Positions 1-3,790 of a DNA stretch of 5,196 nucleotides are shown here, piece after piece. Below the pieces are notes generated by a model. That model saw nothing but the letters and a program-made list of their open reading frames with translations, did not search any database and was not told the origin of the DNA. How positions within the stretch are numbered: the first letter of the stretch is position 1; each line of letters opens with the position of its first letter. The translations under genes and the position numbers were made by a program. Source of the stretch: Candidatus Bathyarchaeota archaeon (lineage in GTDB: Archaea > Thermoproteota > Bathyarchaeia > Bathyarchaeales > DTEX01); NCBI GenBank assembly GCA_021162225.1, contig JAGGZB010000066.1:1-5196 (forward strand), given 5' to 3'.

Positions 1-70
1 CTCAGCTGAGAAGAGCGCGCCCGCTCTGCTGTGAAGCTGAGTGTTAGTCACGCGGAACACAGCGCCCACG
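1..70. other. GC-rich foldable segment at the left edge, possible end of a structured RNA
   Basis: These 70 bases are about 63% G+C by hand count, well above the rest of the window. In AT-rich thermophilic archaea such islands often mark structured RNAs. Visible pairings are ctcagc (1-6) with gctgag (36-41), agagcg (12-17) with cgctct (22-27), gtgtt (41-45) with aacac (56-60), and an alternative gctgtg (28-33) with cacagc (58-63). The first 18 bases resemble a tRNA D-arm, but there is no recognisable anticodon stem or TTC-containing T-arm. An intact tRNA ending here is therefore not supported. A T-rich run at 97-110 could end a rightward transcript. On the minus strand, an ATG at 90-88 opens a frame with no stop for 30 codons to the window edge, so the N-terminus of a leftward gene is an alternative. 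I do not recognise that peptide. Confidence 0.3.
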
Positions 71-96
71 ATAAAAACCTTAAGGAGCATTTCTCT

Positions 97-110
97 GCTT
101 TTATTTTTTC
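97..110 (+). terminator. T-rich tract, possible transcription end
   Basis: The run cttttattttttc follows the GC-rich segment 1-70. Oligo-T tracts terminate archaeal transcription without needing a hairpin, so this could end a rightward RNA entering from the left. Read on the minus strand, the same A-rich stretch could instead be a TATA-like element for a leftward gene starting at 90. The two readings cannot be separated from this window. Confidence 0.3.
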
Positions 111-118
111 AAGAATGC

Positions 119-142
119 AAGGATGATTAAAAGGATGATTAA
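119..142. repeat. Tandem 12-bp direct repeat upstream of the sulfatase gene
   Basis: Two perfect back-to-back copies of aaggatgattaa lie at 119-130 and 131-142. An inverted partial copy, ttaatcat, lies at 175-182. All are within 100 bp upstream of the sulfatase start. Repeats of this spacing (about one helical turn) can be operator half-sites, but no regulator gene adjoins them, so a regulatory role is inference. Confidence 0.55.
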
Positions 143-200
143 GATGAAGGATATTTTGGCGGGTGTATGATAATTTAATCATTTTGATTATTTTATGTTT

Positions 201-206
201 GAGGGA
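201..206 (+). promoter_or_regulatory. Shine-Dalgarno site of the sulfatase-like gene
   Basis: The sequence gaggga sits 8 nt before the ATG at 215 and complements the archaeal 16S rRNA 3' end. It supports that ATG as the start. The AT-rich stretch 165-196 upstream can hold the TATA box, but several registers are possible and I do not fix one. Confidence 0.6.
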
Positions 207-214
207 CGCAAATA

Positions 215-1687
215 ATGAATGAACAGAGTAACATAATTCTCATAGTTTCGGATACTTTCCGCTGGGATTTACTTGGAGAGCGGTTTAGCGTTAAGGAAAA
301 CGTTTATGCCAGAACTCCAAATCTAGACGGGCTAGCTCAAGAATCAATAGTCTTCGAACGGGCTTATCATGCTTCATTTCCAACAGTTCCGGCTAGAGCA
401 GATCTGCTTACCGGAAGGTTCACCTTCACCTATTATGACTGGTCTCCTCTGCCTAGAGATTGGATTGTGCTGCCTCAGATTCTGAAAAGAGCTGGTTATA
501 CCAGTATGCTGATTGCAGACACCCCACATATCCTGAAAGATGGCTATAATTTTGACAGAGGATTCGACGGATGGATCTGGATACGGGGACAGGAGAACGA
601 TCGGTACAGAACCGATCCGATAGATGTTAAAATTCCCTGTAGTCCGCAGAAGCTGAGAAACGTGGAGACGGTTATTCAACATATGCGTAATAACGCTCTT
701 CGAAGATTTGAGAAAGACTGGATACCCGCAAGAACTGCTATGGAGGCTGTTAGGTGGCTTGAGAGGAACTATAAGAGGCGATTCTTTCTTTACGTAGACT
801 TTTTCGATCCTCATGAGCCTTGGGATCCGCCGAAATGGTATGTTGACGCTTATGATCCCGAATATGTTGGAGAGGAAGTCTTGTATCCAGCTTATGGTCC
901 ATGCGACTATCTTTCCAGAGCGGAACTCGAGCACGTTAGGGCTCTTTATGCGGGAGAAGCTACACTCGTTGATAAGTGGATAGGTGTCATTATGAGGAAG
1001 ATTGAGGAGCTGGGCATCATTGAGAATACGACGATAATATTCACGAGCGACCATGGAATTTATCTGGGAGAACATAGCCTTATAGGCAAGTCCATAATTA
1101 TGGGAGAATATCACGGATTGGTTCCTCTCTATGAAGAAGTGTGCCATATTCCTTTACTCATACGTCTCGCCGATAATCTAGGCGGAAAAGAAGAGCATCA
1201 GAAAATCGATGAACTGACTCTTCTTCCAGATATCACAGCTACGATAATTGAACTCGCCGATGCTAAAGATGAAGGGTTACTTCAGGGATGCTCGCTCATA
1301 CCGCTCATAAATGGAGAGTCAAAGGAGTGGCGGAGCTTCGTTGTATCGGCACCATCCTTAATACATGGCCCAAGAGCGAGCCTGCGTGTAACGATAACAA
1401 GCAAAGAATGGTCATTAATCCTAACACCCAAGTTAGAGTCGAGAGAGCTGGAGAAAGCCACTTACACATTGATCGTGGATGGAGTGCCGAGGATCCTGAA
1501 GCCCTTTGGGAAAATAGATACGGAGCTCTACAATCTTAAAAAGGATCCGCAACAGAAACATAATGTACTAGATGAAAATGTGAATGTAGCATTAGATCTC
1601 AGATCAAAATTCATTAAATTCCTAAGAGAGATAGGAGCTAAGAAAGAAATAGTCAAGTCGTGGCAAGCTTGCAAATCCCTAGATTAG
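215..1687 (+). CDS. Sulfatase-superfamily hydrolase with Thr at the catalytic formylglycine position
   Basis: This is a 490-residue member of the sulfatase branch of the alkaline phosphatase superfamily, metal-dependent hydrolases of sulfate or phosphate esters. The N-terminal strand IILIVSDTFRWD supplies metal ligand Asp13. The signature region is FPTVPARADLLTGR (residues 55-68). PHEPWDPP surrounds His200, and TSDHG gives ligands Asp279 and His280, followed by GEHSLIGK ending at Lys292. The C-terminus has the usual LYNLKKDP segment. In the C/S-x-P-x-R motif the first residue is Thr57, so the formylglycine used by true sulfatases cannot form. Thr is the nucleophile in related phosphodiesterases and phosphotransferases, so phosphodiester or phosphonate ester hydrolysis is a reasonable alternative. 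No signal peptide or membrane segment is visible, so it is probably cytoplasmic. No formylglycine-generating enzyme is nearby. It appears monocistronic. The fold is near certain, the substrate unknown. Confidence 0.9.
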   Translation: MNEQSNIILIVSDTFRWDLLGERFSVKENVYARTPNLDGLAQESIVFERAYHASFPTVPARADLLTGRFTFTYYDWSPLPRDWIVLPQILKRAGYTSMLIADTPHILKDGYNFDRGFDGWIWIRGQENDRYRTDPIDVKIPCSPQKLRNVETVIQHMRNNALRRFEKDWIPARTAMEAVRWLERNYKRRFFLYVDFFDPHEPWDPPKWYVDAYDPEYVGEEVLYPAYGPCDYLSRAELEHVRALYAGEATLVDKWIGVIMRKIEELGIIENTTIIFTSDHGIYLGEHSLIGKSIIMGEYHGLVPLYEEVCHIPLLIRLADNLGGKEEHQKIDELTLLPDITATIIELADAKDEGLLQGCSLIPLINGESKEWRSFVVSAPSLIHGPRASLRVTITSKEWSLILTPKLESRELEKATYTLIVDGVPRILKPFGKIDTELYNLKKDPQQKHNVLDENVNVALDLRSKFIKFLREIGAKKEIVKSWQACKSLD

Positions 1688-1691
1688 AAAT

Positions 1692-1709
1692 GAGTTAACA
1701 ATGTAACTC
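1692..1709 (+). repeat. Short inverted repeat just after the sulfatase stop codon
   Basis: The sequence gagtta (1692-1697) pairs with taactc (1704-1709) around a 6-nt loop, four bases after the sulfatase stop. No T-run follows directly; the nearest is TTTTT at 1755-1759. It could be an mRNA 3'-end structure but is a weak terminator candidate. Confidence 0.3.
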
Positions 1710-1742
1710 CTTAAGCGGCTAGGATAAGCAATGCTTTATGAA

Positions 1743-1752
1743 CTTTATATAG
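1743..1752 (+). promoter_or_regulatory. TATA box of a predicted small transcription unit
   Basis: The sequence ctttatatag is a good archaeal TATA element. Its centre lies about 25 bp before the ATG at 1772, the spacing expected from TATA box to transcription start. A transcript beginning there would be leaderless, or nearly so, for the 43-codon ORF that follows. The role is inferred from spacing only. Confidence 0.5.
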
Positions 1753-1771
1753 AATTTTTCCCACAACCAAA

Positions 1772-1903
1772 ATGAAGATTCCGTTTTATTATAATCACGT
1801 AGTATTTATGATGCTTCTCTCTTGCATGTCAAAAAGTAGTGTTGTGAATCAGTCTGGTCATGAACGTAGCGTTCACAACGAAGGTCTAGAATTCAAAATA
1901 TAG
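1772..1903 (+). CDS. Possible leaderless 43-residue protein, or a small RNA in the same place
   Basis: The ORF opens with MKIPFYYNHV and closes with a TAG at 1901-1903. It is not recognised. Support comes from context: a TATA box centred 25 bp upstream of the ATG, no Shine-Dalgarno site (as expected for a leaderless message), and a strong T-rich tract from 1908 just after the stop. Residues 9-18 are mildly hydrophobic and end in LLSC, which resembles a lipobox, so a tiny membrane-anchored lipoprotein is conceivable. The charged part after it is only about 25 residues. The same span holds an 8-bp inverted repeat (1841-1879), so a non-coding RNA of about 140-160 nt, or the upstream region of the PAS gene, are equally valid readings. 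The ORF could be chance. Confidence 0.25.
   Translation: MKIPFYYNHVVFMMLLSCMSKSSVVNQSGHERSVHNEGLEFKI
1841..1879 (+). repeat. 8-bp inverted repeat with an inner hairpin
   Basis: The sequence gttgtgaa (1841-1848) is the exact reverse complement of ttcacaac (1872-1879). A second, exclusive hairpin pairs tgaacg (1861-1866) with cgttca (1870-1875). The repeat lies about 65 bp before the PAS gene start. It may be an RNA structure within the small unit 1772-1903 or a protein-binding palindrome near the PAS promoter. Confidence 0.5.
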
Positions 1904-1907
1904 AAGA

Positions 1908-1933
1908 TTTTTTAGTTTCTTTATTTCTTCTTT
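1908..1933 (+). terminator. T-rich tract before the PAS gene
   Basis: The run ttttttagtttctttatttcttcttt begins 4 bases after the stop of the 43-codon ORF. It is the longest T-rich stretch on the plus strand, and such tracts end transcription in archaea. It would close the small unit starting near 1772. If it terminates efficiently, the PAS gene needs its own promoter; an A/T-rich element around 1894-1903 is a candidate. Confidence 0.4.
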
Positions 1934-1943
1934 AATATGATCT

Positions 1944-2741
1944 ATGATGAGCTGTAGTGAGGCTGAATTCTTTAGTGAGAATAGGCTTCTGAAGATACTC
2001 ATGGATAATATCCCCGACTCAATCTACTTCAAGGATTTATCCTCGCGTTTCATTATGGTGAGTAGAGCTCACGCTGAAAGGATGGGGATTAAAAGCCCCG
2101 AGGAGGCAAGGGGAAAGACCGACTTCGACTTTTACGCGGAGGAATTTGCACGTGAGGCATACGAGGATGAGAGACGAATAATCGAGACTGGCCGACCACT
2201 AGTAAACAAGATCGAAAAAATCGTTACTAAGAATGGTGCTATTCGCTGGGCTTCAGCTACTAAAGTTCCGATTCTTGATGATCAAGGAAGAGTAGTAGGT
2301 ATCGTTGGAATATCTAGGGATATAACCAAGTATGTGGAGATGCAGAGACAAATGCAGCTTCTATCAAGCGTTGTGGAGCAAATATCAGAAGGAATAGCAG
2401 TTACGGACGCTAACGGAAAGATAATTTTTGCCAACTCAGCATGGGCGGGGATGCATGGCTACGAAGCAAAAGAACTCGTTGGAATGGATATCCACGGCCT
2501 ATACGAGAAGCCTGAAGTTGCTAGGAAGTTTGAGGATGAAGCCATAACGAGAGGAAGTGCTAAGGGAAGACTTAGCCACGTAAAGAAGAATGGAGATGTC
2601 TTTCCAACATTAACCTCTTGGAGCCTTATAAGAGACAGAGAAGGAAAAAATATTGGAATGGCAATAATCACGAAGAGCCTTATAGATATAATTAAGGTTC
2701 TTAGAGATGTCAAGATATTAGGAAACGTAGAGGAAAGATAA
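1944..2741 (+). CDS. Protein with two PAS sensor domains and no output domain
   Basis: This 265-residue protein is two tandem PAS domains. PAS 1 spans about residues 15-130: DNIPDSIYFKDLSSRF, then GKTDFDFYAEE, and a closing strand GIVGISRDIT, the typical PAS/PAC ending. PAS 2 spans about 139-250: EGIAVTDANGKIIFANSAW, then HGYEAKELVG and KKNGDVFPTLTSWSLI. A helix of about 20 residues follows. PAS domains bind small ligands or cofactors and mediate dimer contacts, but no ligand can be assigned here. No kinase, HTH, GGDEF or membrane segment is present, so it is probably a soluble sensor or adaptor acting through a partner. The start ATG-ATG at 1944 has no Shine-Dalgarno sequence, only a pyrimidine-rich upstream, so initiation may be leaderless or near-leaderless. 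The domains are secure, the role unknown. Confidence 0.9.
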   Translation: MMSCSEAEFFSENRLLKILMDNIPDSIYFKDLSSRFIMVSRAHAERMGIKSPEEARGKTDFDFYAEEFAREAYEDERRIIETGRPLVNKIEKIVTKNGAIRWASATKVPILDDQGRVVGIVGISRDITKYVEMQRQMQLLSSVVEQISEGIAVTDANGKIIFANSAWAGMHGYEAKELVGMDIHGLYEKPEVARKFEDEAITRGSAKGRLSHVKKNGDVFPTLTSWSLIRDREGKNIGMAIITKSLIDIIKVLRDVKILGNVEER

Positions 2742-2810
2742 GTGTGTTATCGATGTATATTGCATTTATTTATCCATGACGAAGATGAAAATTTTTGTAA
2801 AGAAGAACAC

Positions 2811-2823
2811 AAAAAGGTTTTTT
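2811..2823. terminator. Candidate shared terminator between convergent genes
   Basis: The 106-bp gap between the PAS stop and the L24e stop holds aaaaaggtttttt. This gives a T6 run on the plus strand (2818-2823) and a T5 run on the minus strand (2811-2815). Another T5 on the plus strand lies at 2792-2796. The position between convergent genes fits a two-way termination zone. No other gene is visible in this gap. Confidence 0.4.
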
Positions 2824-2847
2824 CGGCTCTCTAGTGAATGGAAAATT

Positions 2848-3045
2848 CTATATTTTGGCTCTTTCTTCCTTCTGGTAGTACTCTGTCCATTTCAGCTTTC
2901 TGGCATCACGTCTCAATTTAAGAGCATTCTTCCGACATTTGCTTGAACAGAACCACAAAACGGATCCGTCGGCTTTGACATACATTATTCCCGTTCCGGG
3001 AGGAATCTCTCCTCCGCAGAACGAACATTTATGAGACTTCGGCAT
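2848..3045 (-). CDS. rpl24e: Large ribosomal subunit protein eL24 (L24e)
   Basis: This 65-residue zinc-ribbon ribosomal protein of the archaeal/eukaryotic large subunit begins MPKSHKCSFCGGEIPPGTG. Zinc ligands are Cys7, Cys10, Cys33 and Cys37 (C-x2-C and C-x3-C), and LWFCSSKCRKNALKL and KLKWTEYY are family hallmarks. The frame is open further upstream to a TTG at 3072, which would add nine residues. The internal ATG at 3045 is preferred because GGTGA lies 5 nt before it and the family starts with MP(K/R). It is the last gene of the L7Ae-S28e-L24e series, with 48 bp separating it from S28e. In many archaea ndk and infB follow in the same direction. Here the cluster instead ends against a convergent PAS gene. 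Confidence 0.95.
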   Translation of the reverse strand: MPKSHKCSFCGGEIPPGTGIMYVKADGSVLWFCSSKCRKNALKLRRDARKLKWTEYYQKEERAKI

Positions 3046-3050
3046 ATGCT

Positions 3051-3055
3051 TCACC
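3051..3055 (-). promoter_or_regulatory. Shine-Dalgarno site that decides the L24e start
   Basis: On the minus strand GGTGA is followed by agcat and then ATG at 3045. This match to the archaeal anti-Shine-Dalgarno at standard spacing favours the internal ATG over the upstream TTG at 3072. Confidence 0.75.
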
Positions 3056-3061
3056 TGCTCG

Positions 3062-3079
3062 ATCACTATCAAAAGTGAT
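3062..3079 (-). repeat. Small hairpin between S28e and L24e genes
   Basis: The sequences atcac (3062-3066) and gtgat (3075-3079) can pair around an 8-nt A-rich loop in the 48-bp spacer, 6-7 bases upstream of the L24e Shine-Dalgarno. It may influence L24e translation or mRNA processing. A 5-bp stem is weak and could be chance. Confidence 0.3.
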
Positions 3080-3093
3080 GCACTTTCTGCTTC

Positions 3094-3309
3094 TCACTTT
3101 ATCTTCCTGGCCTCTCTCTCAGTCTCTCTAAGCATTAATATATCATTAAGTCTAACTGGACCTTTAACATTCCGCGTTATTATCCTACCTTTATCTGGTC
3201 CCTTAAGAATGCGAACTCTGACCTGCTGTATCTCGCCGGTAGCTCCAGTTCTGCCCACTATCTGAATTACCTGAGCTGGAGTTAGAGTCTCCTCTTCCCT
3301 CTCGCTCAT
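3094..3309 (-). CDS. rps28e: Small ribosomal subunit protein eS28 (S28e)
   Basis: This 71-residue OB-fold protein of the archaeal/eukaryotic 30S subunit sits near the mRNA exit region. The family core is clear: AQVIQIVGRTGATGEIQQVRV, then GRIITRNVKGPVRLNDIL and the near-invariant C-terminal pattern LRETEREARK. Length is normal. Its ATG overlaps the L7Ae stop in an ATGA arrangement (3306-3309), so translation is probably coupled to L7Ae. A GGTGA directly abuts the ATG, too close for normal use, which also points to coupling. If L7Ae is repressed through its leader, S28e may be lowered with it (inference). Confidence 0.96.
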   Translation of the reverse strand: MSEREEETLTPAQVIQIVGRTGATGEIQQVRVRILKGPDKGRIITRNVKGPVRLNDILMLRETEREARKIK

Positions 3310-3689
3310 TCACCAGTCCCTTCCTTGATCCTTTGAACCCTAGTGATTATCTCCTTAACCAAGTCCTCCGCCTCTCCCGGCTCGATTATGCAGGCAGCGG
3401 CCGACTGTACGTCTATACCAGCAGCTGAGCCGAGCTTCGCTTTACTTGGAACATATATATAGGGTATTTTCCTTTCGTCACAAAGTAGCGGTAAATGAGC
3501 AACGATCTCTGGAGGATCGACATCCTCAGCTATTAAGACGAGCTTCGCCTGTCCTCTTTCCACCGCCTTTGTTGTTTCATTTGTTCCCTTCCGAATCTTT
3601 CCAGTTCTCAACGCTATTTGCAGCGCTTCGTATGCAGCGTTCGCCACGTCCTTTGGAACTTCAAACTTCACATAGAACGGCTTTGACAT
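3306..3689 (-). CDS. rpl7ae: Ribosomal protein L7Ae, kink-turn RNA-binding protein
   Basis: At 127 residues this is the normal archaeal length. L7Ae is a 50S protein and also a core subunit of box C/D and H/ACA guide RNPs and of archaeal RNase P, each time by binding kink-turn RNA. The RNA-contacting segment is KGTNETTKAVERG (residues 34-46), followed by LVLIAEDVDPPEIVAHLPLL and the segment IPYIYVPSKAKLGSAAG that completes the fold. The ATG at 3689 has GGTGA 6 nt upstream. It is the first gene of the L7Ae-S28e-L24e unit, with its own TATA-like element in the 101-bp gap after gltX. The predicted leader is only about 40 nt and contains a kink-turn (3702-3728), so autogenous translational control is likely. 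Identification is secure, the control is inference. Confidence 0.97.
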   Translation of the reverse strand: MSKPFYVKFEVPKDVANAAYEALQIALRTGKIRKGTNETTKAVERGQAKLVLIAEDVDPPEIVAHLPLLCDERKIPYIYVPSKAKLGSAAGIDVQSAAACIIEPGEAEDLVKEIITRVQRIKEGTGE

Positions 3690-3695
3690 TTTTAC

Positions 3696-3700
3696 TCACC
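3696..3700 (-). promoter_or_regulatory. Shine-Dalgarno site of L7Ae
   Basis: GGTGA on the minus strand, then gtaaaa, then the ATG at 3689. It begins one nucleotide after the kink-turn hairpin, so a protein bound to that hairpin would crowd ribosome loading. Confidence 0.75.
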
Positions 3701-3701
3701 G

Positions 3702-3728
3702 AAACTTCATCAACATATGTCTCAGTTC
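3702..3728 (-). promoter_or_regulatory. Predicted kink-turn in the L7Ae mRNA leader, likely autoregulatory
   Basis: Read 5' to 3' on the minus strand, the parts are: GAACT (3728-3724), GA (3723-3722), GAC (3721-3719), loop ATAT (3718-3715), GTT (3714-3712), bulge GAT (3711-3709), GA (3708-3707), AGTTT (3706-3702). The outer stem GAACT/AGTTT has four Watson-Crick pairs and one G-U. The two GA steps face each other as tandem sheared G-A pairs, the 3-nt bulge is on the correct strand, and the inner stem GAC/GTT (one G-U) is capped by a tetraloop. This is the kink-turn order: canonical stem, three-base bulge, GA/GA, non-canonical stem. L7Ae is the classic ligand of this motif and is encoded directly downstream. 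Weak points are the short inner stem and two G-U pairs. Confidence 0.6.
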
Positions 3729-3751
3729 AGATCTTAACTCCTAGACTAAAT

Positions 3752-3760
3752 TAAATATAA
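3752..3760 (-). promoter_or_regulatory. TATA-like promoter of the L7Ae-S28e-L24e unit
   Basis: The minus-strand sequence TTATATTTA is centred near 3756. Transcription would start about 25 bp on, near 3730, giving a leader of about 40 nt that begins almost exactly at the kink-turn. A second A/T element (3764-3771) is a less well placed alternative. No clear T-run ends gltX, so read-through from gltX is also possible. Confidence 0.45.
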
Positions 3761-3790
3761 CCCTAATATACATTACGGTTATTTTCATAT

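Noticed and set aside
1..76. Intact tRNA gene at the left edge
   Set aside because: Only the D-arm-like stretch matches. The T-arm lacks the TTC loop, no 5-bp anticodon stem with a 7-nt loop can be drawn, and no intron arrangement restores one.
123..170. 15-codon ORF (MIKRMIKMKDILAGV) upstream of the sulfatase
   Set aside because: It is generated largely by the 12-bp tandem repeat, is very short and has no independent support as a leader peptide.
374..1147. 257-codon open frame on the minus strand
   Set aside because: It lies wholly antisense to the sulfatase-like gene, whose motifs are unmistakable, and the peptide shows no recognisable domain. It is a shadow frame.
1806..1866. Box C/D guide RNA, from atgatgc near 1808
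   Set aside because: The C-box match is incomplete and no D box (CTGA) occurs at a usable distance, so the fold needed for a guide RNA is not supported.
3046..3072. Nine-residue N-terminal extension of L24e from a TTG
   Set aside because: The internal ATG at 3045 has a well-spaced GGTGA, and the family starts at this Met. The TTG offers nothing better.
3446..3754. 102-codon plus-strand frame across L7Ae and its leader
   Set aside because: It is antisense to L7Ae and spans the promoter and kink-turn of the opposite strand. The peptide has low-complexity composition and no known family.
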